Below the pieces are notes generated by a model that was not told the origin of the DNA, did no database searches, and worked only from the letters and a program-made list of their open reading frames with translations. 64,000 bases of DNA from Christiangramia sp. OXR-203. GTDB lineage: Bacteria; Bacteroidota; Bacteroidia; Flavobacteriales; Flavobacteriaceae. Below are positions 18,621 through 28,083 of the stretch, piece after piece; positions within the stretch are counted from its first letter, which is position 1; each line of letters starts with the position of its first letter. Position numbers and translations under genes: made by a program. The stretch lies in assembly GCF_034372165.1 (NCBI RefSeq), contig NZ_CP139698.1, positions 2,046,001 to 2,110,000 of the forward strand. Direction: 5' to 3'.

Positions 18621-19451
18621 CTATAATTTAATGGTCATCACCGGCAATTCGGAATGATTGGTTACACCCTCAGCGATACTTTTGGAGAAAAGACTTAAAA
18701 ATCCTGTACTCCCGTGAGTACACATAGCGATCAAATCAGCATTTTTATACTTTAAAAAATTATTTATCCCTGTTTCAACAGCAGGTTCGTTATATACATT
18801 CATTGAATACTTCTCCAATTCCGGAAAATTTTCTAGGAACTTCTTAATGGGTTTCAAACCCCTATCAATACTATTAAAATCAGTTTGTGTGTTGACTCTC
18901 AATAAATGGATATGTGCACCGCATTTTGTAGCAAGCGAAATAACCATTTTAAAGGCTTCGCTCACATCTTCCAGAAAATCTGAAACAAAAACGATATCTT
19001 TAAAAGGAAAGGATATTTCTTTGTTCTTGACCACGATTACAGGTACATCGGCTTTTCTTACGATTTTTTCTACATTGCTTCCCAGTAGTTCCCGAACTCC
19101 ACCATGGGTGCCGCTACTTCCTGTAACAATAAAATCGTGATGAAAATGTCCTGAATGTTGTAGGATATTTGCTTGTCCGCCATCAAATTCAAGAAAAGTC
19201 CTACATTCCAGTCCTTCGCGTTCCGCTTTTAACTCCAAAGCCCTCAAATCAGCCCTTGCGCTTCCTATTTCTTTTACTGTTTCTGGATATCTCTTTTCTT
19301 TTTCCTTACCCAGGTCAACCCAGTTTACCGGGGTGTTTATTAAATGAAAAAAATGAATTTCGGAATTGTAAAGCTTTGCCATTTCAATGCCGAGTTCTTC
19401 TGCTTTCTTGCAATTTTTTGAAAAGTCTGTTGGTACGAGTATGTTTTTCAT
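18621..19451 (-). CDS. Tandem universal stress protein
   Basis: This 276-residue protein has two UspA-like domains (about 1-140 and 145-276). The nucleotide-binding glycine pattern G-x2-G-x9-G-S/T is seen in the first domain at GSSGTHGGVRELLGSN. The second domain has a partial form, THGSTGFLSLFSKSIAEG. Tandem USPs act in stress survival, often binding ATP. It is followed by the ATP-cone nuclease, so two presumed adenylate-binding proteins are neighbours. Confidence 0.85.
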   Translation of the reverse strand: MKNILVPTDFSKNCKKAEELGIEMAKLYNSEIHFFHLINTPVNWVDLGKEKEKRYPETVKEIGSARADLRALELKAEREGLECRTFLEFDGGQANILQHSGHFHHDFIVTGSSGTHGGVRELLGSNVEKIVRKADVPVIVVKNKEISFPFKDIVFVSDFLEDVSEAFKMVISLATKCGAHIHLLRVNTQTDFNSIDRGLKPIKKFLENFPELEKYSMNVYNEPAVETGINNFLKYKNADLIAMCTHGSTGFLSLFSKSIAEGVTNHSELPVMTIKL

Positions 19452-19518
19452 AATTTATTGATTTTGAAATGTTTTCGTTATAATTACATAATTTGACTAT
19501 TGAATTTTTTTGTTATAA

Positions 19519-20577
19519 TTAAGCGATGGTTATACTATCTTCCAGATATACCTGTTGCACGGAATGCAATAACTCAATCCCCTTATTGAAAGGTTTTTGA
19601 AATGCCTTTCTTCCCATTATCAGCCCTGAACCTCCGGCTCTTTTATTGATGACGGCAGTTGTTATTGCCTCAACTAAATCAGATTCACCTTTAGACCCAC
19701 CTCCTGAATTAATCAGTCCTATTTTTCCCATATAGCAATTTGCCACCTGTAGCCTGCAAAGGTCTATGGGGTGTTCTGTGGCAAGGGTCTCATACATCGC
19801 ATCATCACATTTGCCAAATCCTATATTTTTAAAGCCGAAATTGTTTACAGGTAATTTTTGCTTGATGATGTCAGCCTGGGTGGTGACACCCAAATGATTT
19901 GCCTGTCCTGTTAAATCGGCAGCCGAGTGGTAATCTTCTTTCTCTGTTTTAAAAGCTTCGTTGCGCAGATAGCACCATAAAATAGTAGCCATTCCCAGAT
20001 TGTGGGCTTCTTCAAAAGCTTCGGCTATTTCTTTAAGCTGCCTGTTGCTTTCTTCGGAACCAAAATAGATGGTAGCCCCCACAGCAACGGCTCCCATATC
20101 CCAGGCATTTTTTACTTTTCCAAATAAGGTTTGGTCATACTTATTGGGATAGGTAAGCAATTCGTTATGGTTAATTTTTACGATAAAGGGGATTTTATGG
20201 GCATATTTTCGAGCATTCAAACCCAATACACCAAATGTGGAGGCCACACCATTGCAACCGGCTTCCATAGCAAGTTTTATGATGTTTTCAGGGTCAAAAT
20301 AATCCGGATTTTTATAGAATGAGAAGGCTGCGCTATGCTCAATACCCTGGTCTACCGGAAGAATGCTCAAGTAGCCTGTCCCGCCCAGATTGCCGTGGTT
20401 ATATAATTGGGAAAGGCTACGCAACACCTGCGGACTGCGATTACTCTTCACAAATACCTTGAGAAAGTTCCTGCCAGGTAACTGCAATTCATCTTTTGTG
20501 ATCTTTTCGCTAACGTGATCAAGATAGAAGGATGCTTTTTCCCCTAAAAGCTCTGTAATATTTTCGTTTTTTTTCAT
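19519..20577 (-). CDS. fbaB: Class I fructose-bisphosphate aldolase, FbaB/DhnA type
   Basis: This 352-residue protein aligns along its length with Escherichia coli FbaB as I remember it: [52 protein letters not shown] and a C-terminal [19 protein letters not shown]. It splits fructose 1,6-bisphosphate into dihydroxyacetone phosphate and glyceraldehyde 3-phosphate through a lysine Schiff base; FbaB enzymes are usually tied to gluconeogenic growth. The next gene upstream encodes a type II GAPDH, the following step of the pathway. Confidence 0.92.
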   Translation of the reverse strand: MKKNENITELLGEKASFYLDHVSEKITKDELQLPGRNFLKVFVKSNRSPQVLRSLSQLYNHGNLGGTGYLSILPVDQGIEHSAAFSFYKNPDYFDPENIIKLAMEAGCNGVASTFGVLGLNARKYAHKIPFIVKINHNELLTYPNKYDQTLFGKVKNAWDMGAVAVGATIYFGSEESNRQLKEIAEAFEEAHNLGMATILWCYLRNEAFKTEKEDYHSAADLTGQANHLGVTTQADIIKQKLPVNNFGFKNIGFGKCDDAMYETLATEHPIDLCRLQVANCYMGKIGLINSGGGSKGESDLVEAITTAVINKRAGGSGLIMGRKAFQKPFNKGIELLHSVQQVYLEDSITIA

Positions 20578-20588
20578 CTTAATAGTGT

Positions 20589-21602
20589 TTAATGAATGCC
20601 TAAACTTTCATTGGTTTTGGAAATTGATGTTGCACCATCTGTTTCAATTCCGGTAAGTGCCCTAATAGCATCAATAGTTTCGGGAATTACAATAGCCTGG
20701 TTATCGACTACGTAAGCGTAAAAAAGTTCGTCCCCCTGTACTTTCAGCATATCTTCCCAAAGGGCAACTTCATACATATCGCCCCAGGGCCTTCCCATAT
20801 CCAGGAACATTTCCTTAATGGTATTGTTAGAAACCAGGCCTTGGTCATATTGAATTAGTTTAATACGACTTGAAGTTTTGAAAGCATTTAGCACTTCTTC
20901 CTTTGTCGCCTGCTTTTTCAATTTCACATTCCAGTAGTGCATATGGCTCAATGTTTCGGGTACTTTTACCGCTGCGGTGATGACATCCAATTCTGGGTCA
21001 ACACTTTTAGCATCTGGACCTTGATGGCTTGGGATATCTTTTTCGGGAACCATCGTATTCATAATACCACCTAAATGGCTTTCCCAAGGATCTGTTGCCC
21101 TTCTTAAAAGCGTGCCCCTGGCATAGTCCAATAAATCGGCCCTTTTTAACGCGGTCAACGTACGAAGAATGGAGGTGGTGTTGCAGGAAACTACTCTTGT
21201 CGCATTCAAGTTTAAAGCCGATTTGTAATTATTTTCAGCACTAAAGGAATGACCTGTAGTTTCGTGTTTTTCACCTCCTTGTACAATAAATTTGATGTTT
21301 TGCTCCTTGTAGATAACGACATTTTGAGCGGCAATCTTTTTGGGTGTACAATCAACAACCAGGTCTGATTTCTTTAAAAGCTCCTGTAAATTTCCTTTTA
21401 CTGAAATTCCTTCGGATTTCATTTTACCTTCAGCTTCCTGGGTAGCTGCATAAATATCGTATTCCTTTCTTACGGCATTTTGAATTCGCCAGTCGCTAAT
21501 GATATCACATACTCCCGAAAGCTTCATATCGTTTTGTAAGTTGATGGCATCTGCCACCCTTTTTCCAATGACTCCGTAACCTATAACTGCTACATTTTTC
21601 AT
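20589..21602 (-). CDS. Type II (archaeal-type) glyceraldehyde-3-phosphate dehydrogenase
   Basis: This 337-residue protein has an N-terminal Rossmann fold ([20 protein letters not shown]) and the catalytic-Cys region [17 protein letters not shown], close to archaeal type [28 protein letters not shown] and HMHYWNVKL are further family segments. It interconverts glyceraldehyde 3-phosphate and 1,3-bisphosphoglycerate with NAD(P). It sits 11 bases upstream of fbaB in one unit. Type II GAPDH is uncommon in bacteria, which use the unrelated GapA; it is most likely an acquired accessory glycolytic pair. Confidence 0.9.
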   Translation of the reverse strand: MKNVAVIGYGVIGKRVADAINLQNDMKLSGVCDIISDWRIQNAVRKEYDIYAATQEAEGKMKSEGISVKGNLQELLKKSDLVVDCTPKKIAAQNVVIYKEQNIKFIVQGGEKHETTGHSFSAENNYKSALNLNATRVVSCNTTSILRTLTALKRADLLDYARGTLLRRATDPWESHLGGIMNTMVPEKDIPSHQGPDAKSVDPELDVITAAVKVPETLSHMHYWNVKLKKQATKEEVLNAFKTSSRIKLIQYDQGLVSNNTIKEMFLDMGRPWGDMYEVALWEDMLKVQGDELFYAYVVDNQAIVIPETIDAIRALTGIETDGATSISKTNESLGIH

Positions 21603-21621
21603 ATAAATTGTTTTTAATTAA

Positions 21622-22977
21622 TTATGTTTTTTTGTTTTTGTCACTTGTATTCTTCATTCCCATTGGCATATTACCTTCATCGTCTGTGTGTGAAATCATA
21701 AAAAGGCGTTCTGCAACAAGTATTAGAACAATCCCAATCGCTGCTACGATAAGCACCAAAGGATCGTTCAGATATTTTATATAAAGAAAAGCTGCCAATA
21801 CCGCAATGTCCAATACGATGGCTATTAATGGGATGATAGGCTGAAAAACCACTTTGTTTTTAAGGTGACGGAACAGCCCCCAATGGATAGCGATATCCAT
21901 AATAAGGTAAAAAATAGCCCCAATGGATGCTATCCTTGTCAAATCGAAAAGCACGGTCAGTAAAATGGCGAGGGAAGACGTGAATACTAGTGCTGGATTT
22001 TTTAAGCTACCAAGTTTGGTTAAAGAAGGCACCTGTTTCATATTGCTGAGCATTGCCAACAAGCGTGAAGAGGAAAAGATACTGGCAATGACCCCAGAAA
22101 CCGTGGCAATAATGGCAATGCCAATGGTAATCCAGGAACCCCATTCCCCAAAAACAGGTTTTGCGGCGGCTGCAAGGGCATAATCTTTAGCTTCGATTAT
22201 TTCAGGAATGCTTAAACCTCCCGCAACAGCTAATGCCAAGGCTACATATATCAGTGTGCAGATAAGTATGGAAAACACGATAGACCTACCAAGATTTTTA
22301 TGCGGGCTTTTAATATCGGCTCCTTGGTTCGTGATTGTTGTAAATCCTTTATAGGCAAGGATTGCCAATGCCAATGCAGCCACAAAGCCAAAGCCCTGTG
22401 GTAAAGCTTCGGTATTTTGAGGAATATAGCTTCCTGTAATGTCTGCAAATCCAGAAACTATTAACCCTGCAATGGCGAGCAATGCAATACCAAAAACTTT
22501 GATAACTGCTGTAAAGGTAGCTGTTGCACCAATAACCTTATTGCCCAGGATATTCACTATATAAGCAATAACAATAAGTCCCACTCCAAGAACAGAGGCA
22601 TAATTTGCGTAGGAATCTGGAAATAGCCTAAGTGTATAAGCCCCAAAAGTGCCGGCCACCAAACTTTCTGAAACTACCATTGATACGTACATCAGTAAAG
22701 AATAAAACCCAGTTGTTGTTCCAGGCCCATAGGATTTGTTAAGAAATTTAACCACACCTCCAGACGACGGAAAAGCATTTGAAAACTTGACATAGGAATA
22801 TGAACTGAACCCCACCACAAAGGCTCCCGCAATAAATGCAATGGGAAATAGATCACCCACCAACTCTGCTATTTGCCCCATAAGGACAAATATGCCAGCA
22901 CCAATCATTACGCCAGTACCAAGAGATATGGAACCTATTAGGGAAAGCTTATTATTTTTATCTGTGGTGTTTTTCAT
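21622..22977 (-). CDS. APC-family permease
   Basis: This 451-residue protein has about twelve membrane segments and the N-terminal APC motif GSISLGTGVMIGAGIFVLMGQ-like region (SLGTGVMIGAGIFVLMG). KGFTTITNQGADIKSPHKNL and SIPEIIEAKDYALAAAAKP match the two other permeases here (broken at 5162, intact at 37609), so this is a third paralogue. The C-terminus is Met/Lys-rich. The substrate is unknown. It lies between GAPDH and NDH-2 in the minus-strand series. Confidence 0.9.
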   Translation of the reverse strand: MKNTTDKNNKLSLIGSISLGTGVMIGAGIFVLMGQIAELVGDLFPIAFIAGAFVVGFSSYSYVKFSNAFPSSGGVVKFLNKSYGPGTTTGFYSLLMYVSMVVSESLVAGTFGAYTLRLFPDSYANYASVLGVGLIVIAYIVNILGNKVIGATATFTAVIKVFGIALLAIAGLIVSGFADITGSYIPQNTEALPQGFGFVAALALAILAYKGFTTITNQGADIKSPHKNLGRSIVFSILICTLIYVALALAVAGGLSIPEIIEAKDYALAAAAKPVFGEWGSWITIGIAIIATVSGVIASIFSSSRLLAMLSNMKQVPSLTKLGSLKNPALVFTSSLAILLTVLFDLTRIASIGAIFYLIMDIAIHWGLFRHLKNKVVFQPIIPLIAIVLDIAVLAAFLYIKYLNDPLVLIVAAIGIVLILVAERLFMISHTDDEGNMPMGMKNTSDKNKKT

Positions 22978-22984
22978 TATTAAA

Positions 22985-24340
22985 TTATTTTGTTCTGTTT
23001 TTAACCGAAGATTTCGGTTTAAAGTTTCTAATAATCAGGCGGTTGCTCTTTTCATAAGTGAAATAGCTAACCGCCCAATTAAAACCAACCATCAATCTAT
23101 TTCTAAATCCACTTATGGACATCAAGTGAACAACGGACCACAGCAACCAGGCGAAATAGCCTGCAAATTTAAATTTGCCCAAATCGGCAACTGCCTTGCG
23201 TTTACCTACGGTTGCTAAGGAACCTTTATCTTTATATTTGAAAGGTTTTATGGATTTGTTATTTATGATATTTAATATCGAATCGCCCAGGTATTTACCT
23301 TGTTGAATAGCGGTCTGTGCTACTTGTGGATGTCCTTTTGGGGTTTCTTTGGAAATGAGTGCTGCGATATCACCTATGGCAAAAATATTTTCGTAGCCTT
23401 CTACTTTTAAATTGGCATTGGTTTTAATACGGTTGCCTCTGACTACGTGTTTTCCATCAATACCATTTGGGAATTGTCCTTTTACGCCAGCCGTCCAGAT
23501 AAGGTTTTTAGCCAAAATGGTCTTATCACTTTTGGTAGTGACTTCCTTTCCATCATAATTGCTTACAGCTTCATTTAATAATACCTTTACATTTAAATCC
23601 TCTAAATATTTGAGGGTTTTCGAAGATGCTTTATCAGACATTGTACTTAACAACTCATCAATGGCTTCTATTAAATAAATGTTCATAATGGAAGCAGGAT
23701 ACTCTGGATAATCTTTGGGTAGAATGTATTTACAGAATTCAGCCAATGCTCCTGCCATCTCTACACCGGCAGGACCACCACCTACAATTACAAAATTTGT
23801 TAGGGCGTCCCGTTCATCATCATCACAGGTAATGGCAGCCTGTTCTAAATTTTGCAACATCATATGGCGGATGTTGAGGGAATCGCGAATATCCTTCATC
23901 CCCAAACTATTTTCGGCCATAGAATCCATCCCAAAGAAATTGGTGGTCGTGCCAGTAGCCAACACTAAATAGTCATAAGAAACACTTCCCTTATTGGTCA
24001 ATATAGTATTTGAATCAGGTTGAATTTTCTCAACTTCAGCCAAACGAAACAATACATTTTTATATCCATTAATTTGTTTTCTGAATGGAAATACTATGCT
24101 ATCAGGTTCCAACGCACTCGTTGCCACTTGATATAATAAAGGTTGAAATTGATGGAAGTTATTTTTATCGAGTAAAACCACTTGAACTTCTTTGTGTTTC
24201 AGTTTTTCAACCAATGCCAAACCTGCAAATCCTCCACCAACGATAACCACACGAGGTAATTTGGTATCGGGAAGACAGATTTCATCTGTTATCTTACAAG
24301 TGGATTCTAATGTAATGCTATGTGTTTGCTTTTCTTTCAT
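22985..24340 (-). CDS. ndh: Type II NADH dehydrogenase (NDH-2)
   Basis: This 451-residue flavoprotein has an FAD-binding VVIVGGGFAGLALVEKL, an NPL-type NHFQPLLYQVATSAL-like segment (FHQFQPLLYQVATSA), the NAD-binding NFVIVGGGPAGVEMAGAL and the C-terminal FAD contact NIFAIGDIAAL. A final hydrophobic region (AGYFAWLLWSVVHLM) fits peripheral membrane attachment. It transfers electrons from NADH to quinone without pumping protons. The ATG overlaps the stop of the universal stress protein gene by 4 bases, so stress response and respiration are coupled here. Confidence 0.9.
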   Translation of the reverse strand: MKEKQTHSITLESTCKITDEICLPDTKLPRVVIVGGGFAGLALVEKLKHKEVQVVLLDKNNFHQFQPLLYQVATSALEPDSIVFPFRKQINGYKNVLFRLAEVEKIQPDSNTILTNKGSVSYDYLVLATGTTTNFFGMDSMAENSLGMKDIRDSLNIRHMMLQNLEQAAITCDDDERDALTNFVIVGGGPAGVEMAGALAEFCKYILPKDYPEYPASIMNIYLIEAIDELLSTMSDKASSKTLKYLEDLNVKVLLNEAVSNYDGKEVTTKSDKTILAKNLIWTAGVKGQFPNGIDGKHVVRGNRIKTNANLKVEGYENIFAIGDIAALISKETPKGHPQVAQTAIQQGKYLGDSILNIINNKSIKPFKYKDKGSLATVGKRKAVADLGKFKFAGYFAWLLWSVVHLMSISGFRNRLMVGFNWAVSYFTYEKSNRLIIRNFKPKSSVKNRTK

Positions 24341-24798
24341 TTTTTATTTCTATCTCTTGCAATGAGTACTGAACATTTGGCATTTGTGGTCAAATATTGG
24401 GATACAGAGCCCAATACTAAGCGAGAAAAAGCACCGTGACCCTGAGAGCCTACTACAATTAAATCTGCACCCCAATCTTCTGCTTTTTCATAAATAGTAC
24501 TTTTGGGCAGGCCACTAACAACACTTGTGGTTATAGTAAGTGCCTTGTTTTCGGCCTTGATTTTATCGGAAGCTTCTGAAACAATTTTGTTTCCCAATTT
24601 TTGAGCGTTACTTCTAATTTCTTCTATGTAATTTCCTATCCTGCCGCCCATAGTATGCAATCCCAGGCCGGTTGTTTTCGGAACTTCATAAACATTTATA
24701 ATATGAATTTCACTATTTGAGGATAGGGTCATTTTTATAAGTTCGTGAATGGCTACTTTACTGAAATCTGAACCATCTATGGCCAATAGTATTTTCAT
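24337..24798 (-). CDS. Universal stress protein, single domain
   Basis: This 153-residue UspA-type protein begins MKILLAIDGSDFSKVA and carries the ATP-binding G-x2-G-x9-G-S pattern in GSQGHGAFSRLVLGSVSQYL. It is a single-domain version, unlike the tandem USP at 18621, and overlaps the NDH-2 start by 4 bases. Confidence 0.9.
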   Translation of the reverse strand: MKILLAIDGSDFSKVAIHELIKMTLSSNSEIHIINVYEVPKTTGLGLHTMGGRIGNYIEEIRSNAQKLGNKIVSEASDKIKAENKALTITTSVVSGLPKSTIYEKAEDWGADLIVVGSQGHGAFSRLVLGSVSQYLTTNAKCSVLIARDRNKK

Positions 24799-24810
24799 AG
24801 TTTGAATGTA

Positions 24811-25521
24811 TTAGTTGGTTGATATTTCTTTTGATTTTATAAGTTTTCTCCAATACAAGTGTTCATATAATCCAGACCAATACATACCAAAGGTGAAAGC
24901 GAATAATAATTCTTCAATTGGAATTCCTAAAACAAGAATATGGGTCAGGTTGTCCATATTCCAGTACAGCTCCACATATTGCGGATAAAACGGAAGGATG
25001 CTTCCGAAATAAATGAAGTACAGTATGGTAAACAGAATTCCCCCAACCCATATCTTTCCTTTTAAATCCGGACGACAATAAAGTGTTGCCAAGCCACCTA
25101 TGAACAAAGCTATAATACCGCAATAAATGTGATTGAACGACGTAAATAGCGCTAGAATGATGAACACGTATGCTGGCGTAAAAAGTAGAAAAATATGCAA
25201 TCGGTGCCTGCTATGACTTCGTTCGCTATGCGGTATTTGGGCAAGTCTTCTTTTAAAAATAAGATTGTAGAGTACCGTCCCTATTCCGCCAATGGCAAAA
25301 GAGAAGATAAGGCTCTCAATATCAAAACCTATTCTTTCCGCTAAATGGAATAAGGAAGGTGGCATCCAATATTCTGGTACAAATAATGGTTCTGTTAAAC
25401 CAAAGGGCATCGTAATAAGGCTCATTTTAAGCATTTCTTTTCTATTCCCTTTTTTAGACAAGAAAATAACTGCCCAAAGTGCAAGGATAATGAGAGACCA
25501 TATAAACCAGACGTATTGCAT
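24811..25521 (-). CDS. Lycopene-cyclase-domain membrane protein
   Basis: This 236-residue protein has about six or seven membrane segments. The C-terminal WNMDNLTHILVLGIPIEELLFAF resembles the PxE(E)FxFF signature of heterodimeric CrtYc/CrtYd-type lycopene cyclases. It spans about two cyclase-like repeats. No carotenoid synthesis gene (crtB, crtI) is present in the window, so a carotenoid role is doubtful; other members of this fold family may have different functions. It is within an operon of stress genes. Confidence 0.65.
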   Translation of the reverse strand: MQYVWFIWSLIILALWAVIFLSKKGNRKEMLKMSLITMPFGLTEPLFVPEYWMPPSLFHLAERIGFDIESLIFSFAIGGIGTVLYNLIFKRRLAQIPHSERSHSRHRLHIFLLFTPAYVFIILALFTSFNHIYCGIIALFIGGLATLYCRPDLKGKIWVGGILFTILYFIYFGSILPFYPQYVELYWNMDNLTHILVLGIPIEELLFAFTFGMYWSGLYEHLYWRKLIKSKEISTN

Positions 25522-25525
25522 AGAC

Positions 25526-26326
25526 CTATTGCTTTCTATTTTCTAAATAATTAACAGCTTCTTTAACAGTCAATGGGTAGGTTGCATTGCCAGTACGCAC
25601 ATAGAATGTGGTGTTTTCGGTATCGTTGACATAAATGGGTTTTTCCGAAGGTTCGATATCCACTACGCACACATCTTTTTCATTAATACTGTAAAATGAA
25701 ATATGGTTGCTGAAACAAGCCTCGTGCCCCAATTGCGTAGAAATAATCCTGAACACCGCACGTTCATACCCATCCATGTTTTTATGCTTTAGGGTTTTAT
25801 AATCTTTTTCCAATCCCAGAACATTTCCTTCGTCATCAACACCAATTATAAGTTTTCCACCTTTTGCGTTCATAAACCCTGTGATGGTTTTGGCTATGAT
25901 AACTTCTAGGTCGCGATTGGTTGATTTACGGTAATAGTCATAACGTATGGAAGACTTCAACTCGACCCGTTCATTTTCGCCAGCTTGGATTAATGCCTCG
26001 ATATCTTGAACAAGTAATCGTTGTTGTGTTCCAATGAGTTCATTTTTCCTTTTAAGGTTTATCCAAAACAAACCAGACAGTAGTCCCAACAGACCACCTA
26101 AGAGCGTGAGTAAACCTCCCATTCCACTCATATCAAAAGTGAAAGACTCTAAAAATCGGGTTTTTAAAACATCTTGAAACAGGGAAAACGAAAACACTGT
26201 GTTACTATATTCAAACCAATAGAGCACCATTGTAAAAGGGTGTACCAGGAAATAGAAGATGCCTGCCCAAATTAATACTGGAACAGCTATTGTTTTAATA
26301 TTTCTAAGAGGTTTCTTATTCTGCAT
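25526..26326 (-). CDS. Membrane-anchored AlbA_2/Schlafen-like domain protein
   Basis: This 266-residue protein has two N-terminal membrane segments (about residues 10-30 and 65-90) followed by a soluble AlbA_2-type domain. That domain reads ENERVELKSSIRYDY, ITGFMNAKGGKLIIGVDDEG and later FYVRTGNATYPL. Such domains occur in DNA- or RNA-binding and putative nuclease proteins, usually without membrane anchors. The gene is 4 bases upstream of the lycopene-cyclase-like gene, so they are probably co-expressed. Confidence 0.75.
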   Translation of the reverse strand: MQNKKPLRNIKTIAVPVLIWAGIFYFLVHPFTMVLYWFEYSNTVFSFSLFQDVLKTRFLESFTFDMSGMGGLLTLLGGLLGLLSGLFWINLKRKNELIGTQQRLLVQDIEALIQAGENERVELKSSIRYDYYRKSTNRDLEVIIAKTITGFMNAKGGKLIIGVDDEGNVLGLEKDYKTLKHKNMDGYERAVFRIISTQLGHEACFSNHISFYSINEKDVCVVDIEPSEKPIYVNDTENTTFYVRTGNATYPLTVKEAVNYLENRKQ

Positions 26327-26415
26327 TATTAAGGATTTAAAACTTATTTTATATAGTTATGTTCTAATTAAAGAGGTTTATTGCCAAATGCTTTTAAATT
26401 TTCCCTGATAAAAAA

Positions 26416-26691
26416 TTATCCCCTTTTAATTTGGGCATTGTAAAATGCTGCAATGCACGCTCCAATTAACCAACCTAAAATGAAGGTTTGAACAATACCG
26501 AAAAATGCTTCCAAAAGGGGAACGTCCATTCTTATTATATTGCTTGTGTCCAGACCGTGTAAAAGACTATTGAAAAATATAATCGTTCCTTCTTGTCCCG
26601 CTGTTGCCATCACGATCATACAGCCCAAATAAATCAAAGCTCCAGTAAGACCGAGGGCAAAACCAAATTTTTTTACGTTCAATCGATACAT
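26416..26691 (-). CDS. DUF5676-like small membrane protein
   Basis: This 91-residue protein has two membrane helices (about 10-30 and 60-85). The N-terminal LNVKKFGFALGLTGALIYLG and the terminal AAFYNAQIKRG fit small DUF5676-type proteins that accompany heavy-metal loci. The family assignment is from memory and moderate; no catalytic residues are visible. Confidence 0.6.
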   Translation of the reverse strand: MYRLNVKKFGFALGLTGALIYLGCMIVMATAGQEGTIIFFNSLLHGLDTSNIIRMDVPLLEAFFGIVQTFILGWLIGACIAAFYNAQIKRG

Positions 26692-26709
26692 AGTTTATGT
26701 GTTTTTAGG

Positions 26710-26928
26710 TTAGTTATCTGGGTTTATTAATTTTTTATATTCTTCAAATTCCTCCTTTGAGATTTCACCCCTGGCAAACCTTTTTTTTAGGATATCCAAT
26801 GGCTTTTCTTTTTTTGATTTTTGGTAGGGAATATCTGTTGGGATAAAGAAAATCCAAGCCAATAAAATAATCCATATAATCCACCATATTAGGTGCATTC
26901 CTCCAAAATGTCCGTCGTATAAATGCAT
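26710..26928 (-). CDS. SHOCT domain small membrane protein
   Basis: This 72-residue protein has one membrane helix (IWWIIWIILLAWIFF-like region near residues 12-28) and a C-terminal SHOCT motif (LDILKKRFARGEISKEEFEE). It is the third SHOCT protein here, after 2471 and 39569, and precedes an HMA chaperone gene. Confidence 0.75.
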   Translation of the reverse strand: MHLYDGHFGGMHLIWWIIWIILLAWIFFIPTDIPYQKSKKEKPLDILKKRFARGEISKEEFEEYKKLINPDN

Positions 26929-26952
26929 AATTTTTGGTTTTAATTAATTTAT

Positions 26953-27159
26953 TTATGTAATTGTGTACCCGTTAAGTTTGCTGAGCTGCTTTTGCAATTC
27001 AGTAATTGAAAGATTTTCCGTCATTGTGATGAGCGTTGCTCCTTTTGGTTCCAGAAAAATTTCTGCCTTTTCGATATTGGGGTGTTCTTCTAAAGTCTTC
27101 TTGACCCTTGTTACACATCCACCACAACTGATTCCCTCTATTTGAAATTTTTGTTTCAT
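26953..27159 (-). CDS. HMA-domain metallochaperone
   Basis: This 68-residue single HMA domain has the metal site GISCGGCVTRVKKTLEE and a beta-alpha-beta-beta-alpha-beta layout like CopZ/Atx1. It probably carries Cu(I) or another soft metal to an ATPase or regulator. Its start overlaps the upstream DUF2933-like gene by 4 bases. Confidence 0.85.
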   Translation of the reverse strand: MKQKFQIEGISCGGCVTRVKKTLEEHPNIEKAEIFLEPKGATLITMTENLSITELQKQLSKLNGYTIT

Positions 27160-27404
27160 CTTGTTTTTGTTTTAGTGATGTTCCCTTCTTGATCGTATTT
27201 CTTATCATTTTTATCCAAATTTTTATCAGATAATCCATGGGTGTGAGTTCCGTGTTGCATTGGCATCATTAGGTGTATGGCGAACATTAATAAAATGAAT
27301 GCAAAAAGCCAGGTTCCGCCTCCAATACCAATTGAAGGAGCAAAAAAGATGAGTAACAAGGGAAGGCCACAACCAATGACCATCCATAACCAGTGATTTT
27401 TCAT
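27156..27404 (-). CDS. DUF2933-like small membrane protein
   Basis: This 82-residue protein begins MKNHWLWMVIGCGLPLLLIF, the pattern of DUF2933 proteins. It has two hydrophobic segments, then MMPMQHGTHTHG, a possible metal-binding Met/His patch, and a charged tail. It is coupled by a 4-base overlap to the HMA chaperone. Confidence 0.7.
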   Translation of the reverse strand: MKNHWLWMVIGCGLPLLLIFFAPSIGIGGGTWLFAFILLMFAIHLMMPMQHGTHTHGLSDKNLDKNDKKYDQEGNITKTKTR

Positions 27405-27438
27405 TGTTTTTGTTTTTGAAATTGAAATTATATCTGTT

Positions 27439-28038
27439 TTAATTTATTTTTTTGATCTTCCATTTTTTATTGATTCCCTCAATTGCAATAAGGTCTTCAG
27501 AAATAAATTTTGAAGTTATATTAGGAGCCACTTTCAAATACCTCTTTGAAAGTGTAATGTGTATCGGATCTTCATTTAAATACTGACGAATTTCTCCATC
27601 CTTATCAATAATTACTTCGAAATAGTGGTAGTTCACCACGTTCTTCATAAGTTCGTTGCTCCCAAGTTGTTCCTTGACCAACTTCAGTACAATGGCCGAA
27701 CCATTTTTAAAATTAGAAGCGTTCAGGAATTCAGGTGTAATAACTGTTACCCCATCTTTATTTATATATCCGTAGTAGAGAACCCCATCCTTATGATGTG
27801 CAATCAAGCATCTATCGTTTTTGAAAATTGGATAATTGGCGTTATCCGTTTTTGTGAGAACCAAATCATTGCGAAAATCAATCAATAAGCTTCCGTCTTT
27901 GGCAATAAAACCCCATTCGTTTCCTTTTTTAACGGCGGCGATGCCATTGTTAAAAGGTGATATATAATCTAAATTTTCCAAGGTTTGCGCAATTCCCATA
28001 AAAGGAATTATTAAAATCACTATTAATATTTTTTTCAT
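27439..28038 (-). CDS. Exported WG-repeat protein
   Basis: This 199-residue protein has a signal peptide (about residues 1-17) and at least two WG-type repeats: KKGNEWGFIAKDGSLLIDF and LYYGYINKDGVTVITPEF. These repeats build beta-rich binding modules with no known enzymatic activity. It is downstream of the HMA-AraC regulator on the same strand, separated by a structured noncoding region. Confidence 0.75.
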   Translation of the reverse strand: MKKILIVILIIPFMGIAQTLENLDYISPFNNGIAAVKKGNEWGFIAKDGSLLIDFRNDLVLTKTDNANYPIFKNDRCLIAHHKDGVLYYGYINKDGVTVITPEFLNASNFKNGSAIVLKLVKEQLGSNELMKNVVNYHYFEVIIDKDGEIRQYLNEDPIHITLSKRYLKVAPNITSKFISEDLIAIEGINKKWKIKKIN

Positions 28039-28083
28039 TGTTTTATTTTTTTTGGTTAATTCTTACTTTTCATCATTCGAAGG

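Noticed and set aside
19470-19525. Repeated GTTATAATTA between USP and fbaB as an operator
   Set aside because: Two short AT-rich matches without symmetry are expected by chance in a low-GC intergenic region.
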